Assembly (NCBI GenBank): GCA_947169115.1
Contig: CAMVOK010000007.1
Span: 56,431 to 120,430, forward strand
Direction: 5' to 3'
Origin: an uncultured Prevotellaceae bacterium
GTDB taxonomy: Bacteria; Bacteroidota; Bacteroidia; Bacteroidales; Bacteroidaceae
Length of the DNA stretch: 64,000 nucleotides
A program made the translations under genes and the position numbers. Positions 24,664 to 33,350 of the stretch are shown piece by piece (position 1 is the first letter of the stretch; the number at the start of each line of letters is the position of its first letter). A model generated the notes under the pieces. It worked only from the letters and a program-made list of their open reading frames with translations, did no database searches and had not been told where the DNA came from.

Positions 24664-26520
24664 ATGGCAAAACAAACAGAGAAACTCTTCTCTGATTTTA
24701 CTGCGCCCTCACGTCAGGAATGGCGTGAGAAGATTGAGGTTGACCTCAAGGGTGCTGATTATCAGAAGAAGATGGTGTGGAGAACCAACGAAGGTTTCTC
24801 CATGGAACCGTTCTACAGGAAGGAGGACGTGGACAAATTGCCCCTCGTCAATGCCCTGCCTGGGGAGTTCCCATTCGTGAGAGGTAACAAAAAGGCCGAC
24901 AACCAATGGTATGTCTGCCAGAACATCAAGGCAGAGGATGCCAAGGAGGCTAATGCTAAGGCATTGGACATCCTGAATCGTGGCATCGACTCCCTTGGTT
25001 TCCGCATTCCTGGTGACAAGGTCAGCAAGGAGTTCATCGAGACATTGCTCGACGGCATCCTGTGCGACTGTGTGGAGGTAAGCTTCCGCACCTGTCAGCG
25101 TCATGCCTTGGAACTGGCCGACATCGTGGTGGCTTACTACGAGAAGAAGGGCTACGACAAGGAGAAGATTGTCGGTGGTATTGGTTTCGACCCCATCGAG
25201 CGTATGCTCATGAAGGGCAAGGACACCACCATGCTGCTGCCCGACATGCCCAAGCTGGTGGAGAAACTGAAGGACTTCCCCAACCTGCGTTGCGTGATGG
25301 TACACAGCGACTTGCTCTGCAACTCGGGTGCTTACGTTTATCAGGAACTGGGTTATGCCCTCGCTTGGGGTAAGGAATACCTTGATGAGATGGTGGAGGC
25401 CGGCGTGCCCGTTGACCTCGCTGCCAAGAAAATCAAGTTCTACATGGGCGTAGGCGGCAACTACTTCATGGAGATTGCCAAGTTCCGCGCTGCCCGTATG
25501 TTGTGGGCACAGATTGTAAAGCAGTACGAGCCCAAGTGCGACTGCGCTTGTAAGATGGTCATCAACGCTTCGACGACTACCTATAACCAGACGGTGTTCG
25601 ATTCTTACGTGAACATGCTTCGCTCACAGACTGAGGCCATGAGTGCTGCCCTCGCAGGTATCCACTCTATGGTTGTCACTCCATTCGACACTCCTTACGA
25701 GGTTCCAACTGACTTTGCTGAGCGTATCGCCCGCAACCAGCAGCTGCTGCTGAAGGAAGAGTGCCACTTCGACAAGATTGTCGATGTAAGCGGCGGTTCT
25801 TACTTCGTAGAGGAACTGACCACGGCCATCGCCAAGGAAGGTTGGAAGCTGTTCCTCGCCGTGGAGGAAGAAGGTGGCTTCCTGGCTGCCGTGAAGGCTG
25901 GTACCATTCAGAATACCCTGAACGAGACCGACAAGACGCGCCACGCCAACGTGGGCAAGCGCAAGGAGTTCCTGCTCGGAACCAACCAGTTCCCCAACTT
26001 CACCGAGAAGAGCGAAGGCAAAGAGCCTCTCAGCTGCGACTGCACTTGCAAGCACTCTGGCGATGCCGACGTGCCTGCCCTGAAGACCAGCCGTCTGGCC
26101 AGCGATTTCGAGACCCTGCGCCTCACGACAGAGAAGGCAAAGAAGGTGCCCGTAGCCTTCATGCTCACCATCGGAAACTTGGCCATGCGTCAGGCTCGTG
26201 CTCAGTTCTCGTGCAACTTCCTCGCCGCTGCAGGCTATCAGGTTATCGACAACCTGGGCTTCAAGACTGTAGAGGAAGGTGTTGATGCTGCCCTCGCCGC
26301 AGGTGCCGACATCGTGGTGCTCTGCTCCAGTGACGATGAGTATGCCGAGTACGCCATCCCTGCCTTCCAGTACCTCAACGGTCGCGCCATGTTCGTCGTA
26401 GCTGGTGCTCCCGCTTGCTCCGAGGACCTGAAGGCCGCCGGTATCGAGAACTTCATCCATGTACGTGTTGACCAGCTGAAGACACTGCAAGAGTATAATC
26501 AAAAACTAAACATTCTTTAA
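24664..26520 (+). CDS. mutA: Methylmalonyl-CoA mutase small subunit
   Basis: 618 residues, the beta (non-catalytic) subunit of the B12-dependent mutase that interconverts succinyl-CoA and methylmalonyl-CoA in the succinate-propionate pathway. The start LFSDFTAPSRQEWREKIEVDLKG is typical, followed by a TIM-barrel-like mutase domain. The C-terminal cobalamin-like domain has GNLAMRQAR where the large subunit has the cobalt-ligating DGHDRG, as expected for a subunit that does not bind B12. It stands upstream of mutB, separated only by the short four-helix-bundle gene. A clear promoter precedes it. Confidence 0.95.
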   Translation: MAKQTEKLFSDFTAPSRQEWREKIEVDLKGADYQKKMVWRTNEGFSMEPFYRKEDVDKLPLVNALPGEFPFVRGNKKADNQWYVCQNIKAEDAKEANAKALDILNRGIDSLGFRIPGDKVSKEFIETLLDGILCDCVEVSFRTCQRHALELADIVVAYYEKKGYDKEKIVGGIGFDPIERMLMKGKDTTMLLPDMPKLVEKLKDFPNLRCVMVHSDLLCNSGAYVYQELGYALAWGKEYLDEMVEAGVPVDLAAKKIKFYMGVGGNYFMEIAKFRAARMLWAQIVKQYEPKCDCACKMVINASTTTYNQTVFDSYVNMLRSQTEAMSAALAGIHSMVVTPFDTPYEVPTDFAERIARNQQLLLKEECHFDKIVDVSGGSYFVEELTTAIAKEGWKLFLAVEEEGGFLAAVKAGTIQNTLNETDKTRHANVGKRKEFLLGTNQFPNFTEKSEGKEPLSCDCTCKHSGDADVPALKTSRLASDFETLRLTTEKAKKVPVAFMLTIGNLAMRQARAQFSCNFLAAAGYQVIDNLGFKTVEEGVDAALAAGADIVVLCSSDDEYAEYAIPAFQYLNGRAMFVVAGAPACSEDLKAAGIENFIHVRVDQLKTLQEYNQKLNIL

Positions 26521-26588
26521 TTTACAATTTAACGATTTACAATGTACAATTTATGTACAATTTAATCCATTTACAATTTAGATGATAG
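26521..26588. repeat. AT-rich repeat, left arm flanking the four-helix-bundle gene
   Basis: Units such as TTTACAATTT and ACGATTTACAAT repeat here. The arm is inverted in sense relative to 26967-27027. Confidence 0.65.
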
Positions 26589-26966
26589 ATGACCAAGGAA
26601 GATTTACGTGAACGGCTTACAGTCTTTGCTGTGAGAATTATCAAGATGGTGGATTACATGCCAGCCAGCGTTGCTGGTAATGCAATTGCCCGTCAGATTG
26701 TGCGTTCTGGTACATCTCCTTCTGCCAATTACCGTGCTGCATGTTTGGCGAAGTCGGATAAAGACTTTATCAATAAATTGAAAATGGTAGAAGAGGAATT
26801 GGATGAAACCAATCATTGGCTCGATATAATCATGCGAAGCCAGTTGATTAACCCGTCGCACATGCAAGCTCTTTTCCAAGAGAGCAAGGAATTGACGGGA
26901 ATCGTTGTGAAAACCATCCTTTCTACCAAGGCCCGGATGAAAGCGGAAGAGGAGGCGAAGAAGTAA
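26589..26966 (+). CDS. Four-helix bundle protein (TIGR02436 / S23-intervening-sequence protein family)
   Basis: 125 residues, entirely helical. It has the family's pattern: a helix FAVRIIKMVDYMP, the conserved NAIARQIVRSGTSPSANYRAA segment, then MVEEELDETNHWLDIIMRS and a C-terminal charged helix. Homologues occur in 23S rRNA intervening sequences, with diversity-generating retroelements (Avd) and alone; pentamers binding nucleic acid are known for relatives. Here it interrupts mutA and mutB, between AT-rich arms that are inverted relative to each other. I infer that it was inserted as a small cassette and is carried by the mut transcript. It has no obvious role in the mutase. Confidence 0.88.
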   Translation: MTKEDLRERLTVFAVRIIKMVDYMPASVAGNAIARQIVRSGTSPSANYRAACLAKSDKDFINKLKMVEEELDETNHWLDIIMRSQLINPSHMQALFQESKELTGIVVKTILSTKARMKAEEEAKK

Positions 26967-27027
26967 ATGGTTAAATTGCCAAATCGTAAATAAATTGTAA
27001 ATCGTAAATAGCTAAATAGTAAATCTT
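26967..27027. repeat. AT-rich repeat, right arm flanking the four-helix-bundle gene
   Basis: AAATTG, AAATCGTAAAT and ATAAATTGTAAATCG units, the reverse-complement sense of the left arm at 26521-26588. It ends directly at the mutB start. Confidence 0.65.
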
Positions 27028-29190
27028 ATGAAGAATTTCAAAGACATCGATATCTTTGCCGGGATTGAAGCCAAGAATGGCCACGACTGGCAAAAGGAGA
27101 ATGGTATCTCTGCCAACTGGAAGACTCCTGAGCAGATAGACATTCAGCCCGTTTACACGAAAGAAGACCTCGAAGGCATGGAGCACCTCGACTTTGCTGC
27201 TGGTATTCCTCCCTTCCTGCGTGGTCCGTATAGTATGATGTACCCCTTCCGTCCGTGGACCATCCGTCAGTATGCCGGTTTCTCTACGGCCGAGGAGTCG
27301 AACGCCTTCTACCGCCGCAACCTGGCTGCTGGTCAGAAAGGTCTGTCCGTAGCCTTCGACCTTCCCACGCATCGCGGTTACGACCCCGATAATCCACGTG
27401 TGGTTGGCGACGTAGGTAAGGCAGGTGTGAGCATTTGTTCGTTGGAGAACATGAAGGTATTGTTCGATGGTATTCCCTTGAACAAGATGTCCGTTTCCAT
27501 GACCATGAATGGTGCCGTGCTGCCCGTACTGGCATTCTACATCAATGCCGGTCTGGAGCAGGGCGCTCAGCTCGAGGAAATGGCTGGTACCATCCAGAAC
27601 GACATCCTGAAGGAGTTCATGGTGCGTAACACCTACATCTATCCGCCCGCATTCTCAATGAAGATTATCGCCGACATCTTCGAGTTTACCTCGCAGAAGA
27701 TGCCGAAGTTCAACTCTATCTCCATCTCCGGCTACCACATGCAGGAGGCTGGTGCTACCGCCGACATCGAGCTGGCTTACACGCTGGCCGACGGTATGGA
27801 CTACCTGCGTGCAGGTATCAATGCCGGTATCGACGTGGATGCTTTCGCTCCCCGTCTCAGCTTCTTCTGGGCTATCGGCGTGAACCACTTCATGGAGATT
27901 GCCAAAATGCGTGCAGGCCGTCTGTTGTGGGCGAAGATTGTGAAGTCGTTCGGTGCCAAGAACCCCAAGTCGATGGCCCTGCGTACCCACTCGCAGACCT
28001 CGGGTTGGTCGCTCACCGAGCAAGACCCCTTCAACAACGTAGGTCGTACCTGCATCGAGGCTATGGCTGCCGTATTGGGTCACACCCAGTCGCTGCACAC
28101 CAACGCCCTCGACGAGGCTATTGCTCTGCCCACGGACTTCAGTGCCCGTATTGCTCGTAACACGCAGATTTACATCCAGAACGAGACGCAGGTGTGCAAG
28201 CACATCGACCCGTGGGCTGGTTCGTACTACGTGGAGAAGTTGACGCAGGAGTTGTATCTCAAGGCATGGGAGCACATCCAGGAAATCGAGAAACTGGGTG
28301 GTATGGCCAAGGCCATCGAGACAGGTCTGCCCAAGATGCGTATCGAAGAGGCTGCTGCCCGCACACAGGCTCGCATCGACTCTGGCGTACAGACCATCGT
28401 GGGTGTGAACAAGTATCGCCTCGACCACGAGGACCCTATCGACATCCTGGAAATCGACAACACCGCCGTTCGTTTGGAGCAGGAGGAGGGACTGAGGAAA
28501 CTCCGTGCCAACCGCGACAACGAACAGGTGAAGAAGGACCTCGAGGCCATCACCAAGTGCGTACAGGAGTTTGCCGACGGCAAGAAGTCAGAGCACAACC
28601 TGCTCGACCTGGCCGTTACAGCCGCCGGCCATCGTGCTACATTGGGAGAAATCAGTGACGCCTGCGAGGCTGTCGTAGGACGTTACAAGGCAGTAATCAG
28701 AACCATTTCAGGCGTGTATAGTTCAGAATCAAAGAACGACAAGGACTTCGAGAAGGCTTGTCAGTTGACCGAAGAGTTTGCAAAGCGCGAGGGCCGTCGT
28801 CCTCGTATCATGGTGGCAAAGATGGGCCAGGACGGTCACGATCGCGGTGCCAAGGTAGTAGCAACGGGCTACGCCGACTGCGGTTTCGACGTAGATATGG
28901 GTCCCTTGTTCCAGACACCTGCCGAGGCAGCTCGCGAGGCTGTGGAGAACGACGTGAATGTGGTTGGTGCTTCGTCACTGGCTGCCGGTCACAAGACCCT
29001 CATCCCGCAGCTCATCGAGGAACTGAAGAAGCTCGGTCGCGAGGACATCATGGTCATTGCCGGCGGTGTCATCCCCGCTCAGGACTACGACTTCCTCTAC
29101 AAGGCTGGCGTAGCCGCCGTCTTCGGCCCTGGTACTTCCGTAGCCAAGGCTGCCTGCGAAATCATGAACATCCTCCTCGGTGAGGAATAA
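27028..29190 (+). CDS. mutB: Methylmalonyl-CoA mutase large (catalytic) subunit
   Basis: 720 residues, the adenosylcobalamin-dependent alpha subunit. The N-terminal arm ([21 protein letters not shown]) is followed by the TIM-barrel substrate domain ([28 protein letters not shown] and the [26 protein letters not shown] segment). A C-terminal B12 domain carries the cobalt-ligating DGHDRGAK and the closing AGGVIP and GPGTSV loops. With MutA it serves propionate formation from succinate, a main fermentation route of Prevotella and Bacteroides. A strong hairpin terminator follows the stop. Confidence 0.97.
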   Translation: MKNFKDIDIFAGIEAKNGHDWQKENGISANWKTPEQIDIQPVYTKEDLEGMEHLDFAAGIPPFLRGPYSMMYPFRPWTIRQYAGFSTAEESNAFYRRNLAAGQKGLSVAFDLPTHRGYDPDNPRVVGDVGKAGVSICSLENMKVLFDGIPLNKMSVSMTMNGAVLPVLAFYINAGLEQGAQLEEMAGTIQNDILKEFMVRNTYIYPPAFSMKIIADIFEFTSQKMPKFNSISISGYHMQEAGATADIELAYTLADGMDYLRAGINAGIDVDAFAPRLSFFWAIGVNHFMEIAKMRAGRLLWAKIVKSFGAKNPKSMALRTHSQTSGWSLTEQDPFNNVGRTCIEAMAAVLGHTQSLHTNALDEAIALPTDFSARIARNTQIYIQNETQVCKHIDPWAGSYYVEKLTQELYLKAWEHIQEIEKLGGMAKAIETGLPKMRIEEAAARTQARIDSGVQTIVGVNKYRLDHEDPIDILEIDNTAVRLEQEEGLRKLRANRDNEQVKKDLEAITKCVQEFADGKKSEHNLLDLAVTAAGHRATLGEISDACEAVVGRYKAVIRTISGVYSSESKNDKDFEKACQLTEEFAKREGRRPRIMVAKMGQDGHDRGAKVVATGYADCGFDVDMGPLFQTPAEAAREAVENDVNVVGASSLAAGHKTLIPQLIEELKKLGREDIMVIAGGVIPAQDYDFLYKAGVAAVFGPGTSVAKAACEIMNILLGEE

Positions 29191-29235
29191 CACAGAGTTC
29201 TCAGAGGAGACAGAGACCTCAGAGAACAACAAAAG

Positions 29236-29270
29236 CAAAGGCGGAGCACCCAATGGGCGCTCCGCCTTTG
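29236..29270 (+). terminator. mutB terminator
   Basis: CAAAGGCGGAGC and GCTCCGCCTTTG form a 12-bp stem with a short loop, 46 bases after the stop codon. Confidence 0.85.
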
Positions 29271-29294
29271 TGTGAAGGTTACCATCCCTGTATG

Positions 29295-29330
29295 AGCGGC
29301 ACTAAAGTGCCAGCCGCAGAACGGGAGAAG
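29295..29330. repeat. REP-like repeat just downstream of the transposase gene
   Basis: GCGGCACTAAAGTGCC followed by AGCCGCAGAACGGGAG. It matches the two copies inside the transposase gene at 29961 and 30015. The GCACTAAAGTGC core is a small hairpin. Confidence 0.75.
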
Positions 29331-29341
29331 GAGGATGCCTG

Positions 29342-30445
29342 TCACTCATGCCCCATCAGCATAAACGTGGTGGCTTCTTCGCAAATGGTGCGGGCCATGT
29401 CGTTGAGCGACAGGCATTGCGAGCGACTGATGGTGCGGCGGTCGGTGTGGTACTCCCAGGGGGAGAGCAGGAGGAGGGTGCCAGTGGCACAAGCCTCGAA
29501 GTAATGGCCATGCGGTTTCTCATATTCGGAGAAGCCGTTTTCGCGTAGTAAGACAAGGGGCATTCCCTGCTCAAGGGCGGCGTGGACGATGGCCTTTTCC
29601 CCAGGGCTGATGCCTGGCGTGACGAGGACGGCTCCCCGTTCACAAGCAGCCATAAGGCGGGTGGTTTCCTGTTGGATGTCCTCGGCTGTGGCGCTTCTGT
29701 GCATGAAGACCTGCAGTTTCTCGGGACGTTTCAGTAGGAAGATGTTGCCCATGGAGGCGTATTCCTGATTTCCGATGCGTAGGTGCTGACGGACGCGGAA
29801 GAGGTTGGGCTTCATGCGCTTGATGGCGAGCCGCTTGGGGTTGTCGTGGATGTAGTTATGGAGGGTTTGTAGCTGGCCCTCGTGCATGAGGTAGCGGTCG
29901 TGATAGCCAGGCTCCCAAAGGGAGGGCTTGCGAGGCGGAGTGATAGGCGGAGGAGAGACAGGCGGCGCTAAAGCACCACCCACAGGACGGGAGACACCCA
30001 CAGGACGATGACAAGGCGGCACTAAAATGCCACCCACAGGACGGGAGAGACCTCCAGAATGGGGCTGGCAGTTTTGTGCGGCTCGCTTTAGCGGGGCGGC
30101 TTCTTCTTGGAGCTGCCACCAGGCTTGGCTGCATTTGGCCTTTAGGCTGGCGATGACGCGGCCTAAGTGCTGGGGCATCCATTCGCGGACGAAAAGGAGG
30201 AGATGGACGTGGTCGGGCATGATGACATAGTCAAGGACCTTGATTTGGGGATAGCGAACGGGCAAGGCTTGTATCTCCTTTGCAACTCGCTCGCCTAATT
30301 CCGATAAGGTGACGCGGAAATCACCCTCGTTGCCAACCAACTGACCGAGCACTGCAGCACGCCCTGCCGTCGCGAAGGTCAGCATGTAGATGCCGCGACC
30401 ATTATAGTCGTGGTGCCTCAGTCGTCGGTGCATGGCTTGATTCAT
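29342..30445 (-). CDS. REP-associated tyrosine transposase (Y1/HUH family) fused to a DprA-like SLOG domain
   Basis: 367 residues. Residues 1-130 and about 170-225 are a Y1_Tnp/RAYT domain: RHHDYNGRGIYMLTFAT at the start, the HUH motif MPDHVHLLL with His79/His81, then YHDRYLMHEGQLQTLHNYIHDNPKRL with the candidate catalytic tyrosine. Residues about 130-170 are Pro/Gly-rich and encoded by tandem REP-like repeats. Residues about 233-367 form a separate Rossmann-like region whose pattern (GAVLVTPGISPGEKAIVHAA, then MPLVLLRENGF, then GTLLLLSPW) tracks the SLOG fold of DprA. The next gene upstream is dprA. RAYTs mobilise REP sequences; the role of the fused part is unknown. Confidence 0.82.
   Translation of the reverse strand: MNQAMHRRLRHHDYNGRGIYMLTFATAGRAAVLGQLVGNEGDFRVTLSELGERVAKEIQALPVRYPQIKVLDYVIMPDHVHLLLFVREWMPQHLGRVIASLKAKCSQAWWQLQEEAAPLKRAAQNCQPHSGGLSRPVGGILVPPCHRPVGVSRPVGGALAPPVSPPPITPPRKPSLWEPGYHDRYLMHEGQLQTLHNYIHDNPKRLAIKRMKPNLFRVRQHLRIGNQEYASMGNIFLLKRPEKLQVFMHRSATAEDIQQETTRLMAACERGAVLVTPGISPGEKAIVHAALEQGMPLVLLRENGFSEYEKPHGHYFEACATGTLLLLSPWEYHTDRRTISRSQCLSLNDMARTICEEATTFMLMGHE
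29961..30049. repeat. REP-like tandem repeats within the transposase coding region
   Basis: Two 35-base copies (29961-29995 and 30015-30049) of GGCGGCRCTAAARYRCCACC followed by CACAGGACGGGAGA, with a partial copy between them. They match the downstream copy at 29295. Confidence 0.82.
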
Positions 30446-30457
30446 TGTCGTTTCCAG

Positions 30458-31570
30458 TCAGACGAGTCGGTACATGCCACCGCTCATGGGGTGTACGATG
30501 CCTTTCATTTCCAGTTCGAAGAGTAAGCCACTGAGACGACTGATGGGAATGTTTGTTTCCACGGTCAGTTGGTTGAGTTGTTTGCCTTCTGTATCTTTCA
30601 GAACTTGGCAGATGAGCGTTTCTTCGGGAGACAGATTTGGGAAGAGGTCACGTTGTATGGGTTGTTTTTCTTGTTTGTAGGTCATCCATCCCATGGCCGT
30701 TACCAGTTCTTCTGCCGACTGTAGCAGGGTGGCACGGTTGTCTCGGATGAGGTTGTTGCATCCCACCGAGGCTCTGTCGCCCACTCGTCCGGGTACGGCA
30801 AACACGTCGCGGTTGTAGTCTTCGGCAATGCCGGCGGTGATGAGGCTGCCGCCCTTTTCTGCTGATTCTACAACGATGGTGGCGTCTGCCATGCCGGCCA
30901 CGATGCGGTTTCGGGCTACGAAGTTTATTTTGTCGGCAACAGTCTGGCTCATGTATTCGGTGAGGAGTCCCCCTTTTCTGAGCATTTCAATGGCTGTCTG
31001 TCGGTGCATGCGAGGATATATCTGATCTAAGCCATGTGCCAGTACGCCGATGGTTTGCAGACCATAGCTTAGTGCATTGCGATGGGCACAGATGTCGATT
31101 CCGTATGCCAGTCCGCTGATGACGAGCACATCGGGACATAGGTCGATGATGTCACGAATGAAGTGTTGGCAAAATGTGCGGCCATATTCCGTAATCTTTC
31201 GGGTACCTACGATACTTATGATGTGTCGGCAGTTCAGGTCGGCAGACCCTCGGTAGTAAAGTAGGATAGGGGAATCGGGGCATTCGCGTAGTCGGGCAGG
31301 ATATTGGATGTCGGAATGTCCGATTATCTGTATATGGTTTTTCGTAGCGAAAGCCATTTCCTCTTCGGCACGTTCCAGATGGGTCTCCATCTGAACCAGT
31401 GTGCTGGTCAGTCGTTCTGTGGCCTCTGGCATCAGGTCCTTCAGTTGGTGTCGGTTCTCAAACAAGGTGGTTGCCGAACCAGCCCTTTCCAATAACTGGT
31501 GTTGTACTTGCGACTGATAGGGCAACACGCGAGTGAGTGCCATCAGGTATAGAAGTTCCTTTTCGTTCAT
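30458..31570 (-). CDS. dprA: DNA-processing protein DprA
   Basis: 370 residues. After an N-terminal helical (SAM-like) part, the SLOG/Rossmann domain shows ISIVGTRKITEYG, VLVISGLAYGIDICAHRNAL, GVLAHGLDQIYP, LLTEYMSQT and NFVARNRIVAGMADATIVVE. GGSLITAG and FAVPGRVGD follow. The C-terminal winged helix is about 300-370 (LNQLTVETNIPISRLSGLLFELEMKG). It loads RecA on incoming single-stranded DNA during transformation in the family. It overlaps the thioesterase gene upstream by 4 bases, so the two are translationally coupled. Confidence 0.95.
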   Translation of the reverse strand: MNEKELLYLMALTRVLPYQSQVQHQLLERAGSATTLFENRHQLKDLMPEATERLTSTLVQMETHLERAEEEMAFATKNHIQIIGHSDIQYPARLRECPDSPILLYYRGSADLNCRHIISIVGTRKITEYGRTFCQHFIRDIIDLCPDVLVISGLAYGIDICAHRNALSYGLQTIGVLAHGLDQIYPRMHRQTAIEMLRKGGLLTEYMSQTVADKINFVARNRIVAGMADATIVVESAEKGGSLITAGIAEDYNRDVFAVPGRVGDRASVGCNNLIRDNRATLLQSAEELVTAMGWMTYKQEKQPIQRDLFPNLSPEETLICQVLKDTEGKQLNQLTVETNIPISRLSGLLFELEMKGIVHPMSGGMYRLV

Positions 31571-31956
31571 TCTGTGAAGAATTTATCCAGTTCGGGACAT
31601 TTGGTCACCAGCTCTCCATTCACCACAGCTACGATATCCACCTTTGCCCGGCAGGCCAGTTTATTGTCGCTCAGACGTACGATGTCCTGATGGAAAACGT
31701 ATCGCACCCCTTCTTTCTCCACTCTTGAGCGAACGACAAATTCGTCGCGACTCCTTAGCGGCGTTTTATAAGAAAGAGTAATGCGTGCCACTACGGCATC
31801 GATGCCTTGCTGGTGCAGGTCGTCAAAGGAGGCTCCCATTTCCAGCAGCATTTCGTGTCGGGCATGTTCCGTATAGTGTTGGTAGTTGGCATTATTGACA
31901 ATCCCTTGCAGGTCGCATTCGTAGTCGCGCACCTTCATTTTCAGTTCGTGTGTCAT
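31567..31956 (-). CDS. Acyl-CoA thioesterase, 4-hydroxybenzoyl-CoA thioesterase (YbgC-like) family
   Basis: About 129 residues from ATG at 31956 (MTHELKMKVRDYECDLQGIVNN). The hot-dog fold signature is clear: the catalytic Asp in RDYECDLQGIVNNANYQHY replaces the more common YxDTDxxGVV form, followed by ARHEMLLEMG and the strand ITLSYKTPLRSRDEFVVRS. It hydrolyses an acyl-CoA of unknown identity. Upstream in-frame Mets lie inside the DUF2851 gene and are unlikely starts. Both neighbours overlap it by 4 bases (ATGA), making DUF2851, thioesterase and dprA one coupled operon. Confidence 0.9.
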   Translation of the reverse strand: MTHELKMKVRDYECDLQGIVNNANYQHYTEHARHEMLLEMGASFDDLHQQGIDAVVARITLSYKTPLRSRDEFVVRSRVEKEGVRYVFHQDIVRLSDNKLACRAKVDIVAVVNGELVTKCPELDKFFTE

Positions 31957-33266
31957 AGTTTGGAATTTAGAAATTCGTAACCGAAGTTGCAACGGAGGCA
32001 GTCGTGTCGGTCGCAATATTGTCGTTTCAGTTGGATGAGTGCCTGGCTGTCGGCGGCGGTCTCAACCTTTAGTCCGCAGTCGTGCCATTGTCGCAGGATG
32101 TAGTTGTTCTCGGCAGGCAGTTGTCGCAGGAGGTCGAGTGCCCGTTCCCTCAGTTCCCAGTTGTCGTGGCTTATGGCATAGGTATATAGGATGGGAACCA
32201 CGGTGTTGATGATGAGCAAGTTCTGTGAGAACTGGCTCAGATGGAGCGGACGTTTCTCTATCGGTTGCCCGAACATCAGGTGGTCGGTCCAGTAGTCGGA
32301 CGTTGTGGCCACCAAAATGCGACGCAGGGCTTCCAGAGGTTTCTCCTCCGACATGGCATCTTTCAGCCTCGACAGGTTCACTTGTCCTTTGTGGTACATC
32401 CAAGCCAGTTCGGCCAATCGGATATGTGGAAAGTTTTGGGGACGTAGGCGCAGGTATTTCCATTGCTGATAAGGCATGATGGCTCCCAGCGAGAAGAGTC
32501 GGCACTGATAAGAGAACTCACGGCGAAGACTTAGGAAATATTCATCCCAAGCCCCCTTCTCTGCGGTTTGGGGAGGCAGACTGGCAGCCTCCAACAGTCC
32601 GGCCATGCCCAGGAATATGGCTTCTATCTGGAACAGTTCGTCGCGATGTTTTCCAATGCGTTGCAGGGGGATGCGACGTGCCCACGTCTCGAAGGCATCG
32701 CCGTTTAGTCCGAATCCAAAGTTGCGTGCCAGGGTGATGAATAGCGTCCATTCCCAGTCGCCATGACTTTCCTTCAGCCTCCTTTCCACCTGTCGGGCAC
32801 GTTCCTCCAGTCGTTCCACAACCAGTGTGTCCATCCAGGAATGCACCTTGAAGGTGTCTATCTGTGGGATGATGCGATAGCAGCGTGGATAGTCCTCAGT
32901 ACGTTGCAAGGTATCGTATCTTACGCTCAGGTCGGCCGGGATGTCGAGTTGCAGTTGTGGCAGCCGTTTCCCGGTGCTTGTCGTGACATCGCAGTCCACC
33001 ACATTAGCCACATGCAGAACCACATTGTCGTAAGCCTCGTCCCCGTCGTGCCCATGTCGGAACCAGTCGCTCGAACGCAGGTGAATCTCCACGTTTCCCG
33101 CCCACATGGTTTCTCCAATGCGAACTTTGGCATTGAAGAAATCGGGACCTTGATTCGTGTTGGGCAGTCCTGGGTCTATGATTTCCAGAGGCTGTCCGTC
33201 GGTGGTGAGCAGGGCTTTCAGGGGTAGCAGTCGGTGCTTCCAGACGTAGTGTAGGAGTTTCTCCAC
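31953..33266 (-). CDS. DUF2851 family protein
   Basis: 437 residues with the typical DUF2851 opening MEKLLHYVWKHRLLPL, the GQPLEIIDPGLPNTNQGPDF segment (acidic/Asn cluster), and GNVEIHLRSSDWFRHGHD. The C-terminus LIQLKRQYCDRHDCLRCNFG has a CDRHDCLRC cluster that could bind metal. The family is restricted mainly to Bacteroidetes and its function is unknown; the N-terminal region has been compared with nuclease folds. It starts with GTG, 26 bases downstream of a -7 box, and heads an operon with the thioesterase and dprA. Confidence 0.9.
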   Translation of the reverse strand: MEKLLHYVWKHRLLPLKALLTTDGQPLEIIDPGLPNTNQGPDFFNAKVRIGETMWAGNVEIHLRSSDWFRHGHDGDEAYDNVVLHVANVVDCDVTTSTGKRLPQLQLDIPADLSVRYDTLQRTEDYPRCYRIIPQIDTFKVHSWMDTLVVERLEERARQVERRLKESHGDWEWTLFITLARNFGFGLNGDAFETWARRIPLQRIGKHRDELFQIEAIFLGMAGLLEAASLPPQTAEKGAWDEYFLSLRREFSYQCRLFSLGAIMPYQQWKYLRLRPQNFPHIRLAELAWMYHKGQVNLSRLKDAMSEEKPLEALRRILVATTSDYWTDHLMFGQPIEKRPLHLSQFSQNLLIINTVVPILYTYAISHDNWELRERALDLLRQLPAENNYILRQWHDCGLKVETAADSQALIQLKRQYCDRHDCLRCNFGYEFLNSKL

Positions 33267-33291
33267 GGAGTTTATTCTTAAAAATGCCTAA

Positions 33292-33299
33292 CAAAAGTA
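33292..33299 (-). promoter_or_regulatory. -7 box for the DUF2851-dprA operon
   Basis: The reverse strand reads TACTTTTG, 26 bases upstream of the GTG at 33266. It is divergent from the dapB promoter. Confidence 0.55.
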
Positions 33300-33320
33300 C
33301 GCTTTTTCACTGATATTGCC

Positions 33321-33329
33321 TATCTTTGC
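33321..33329 (+). promoter_or_regulatory. dapB -7 box
   Basis: TATCTTTGC, 22 bases upstream of the dapB ATG, with a TTTTT run in the -33 region. Confidence 0.6.
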
Positions 33330-33350
33330 AGTCGAAAAATATCCTAACGT

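Noticed and set aside
26160..26290. Missing cobalamin motif in MutA as a sign of a broken gene
   Set aside because: The small subunit normally lacks the DxHxxG motif; the gene is intact.
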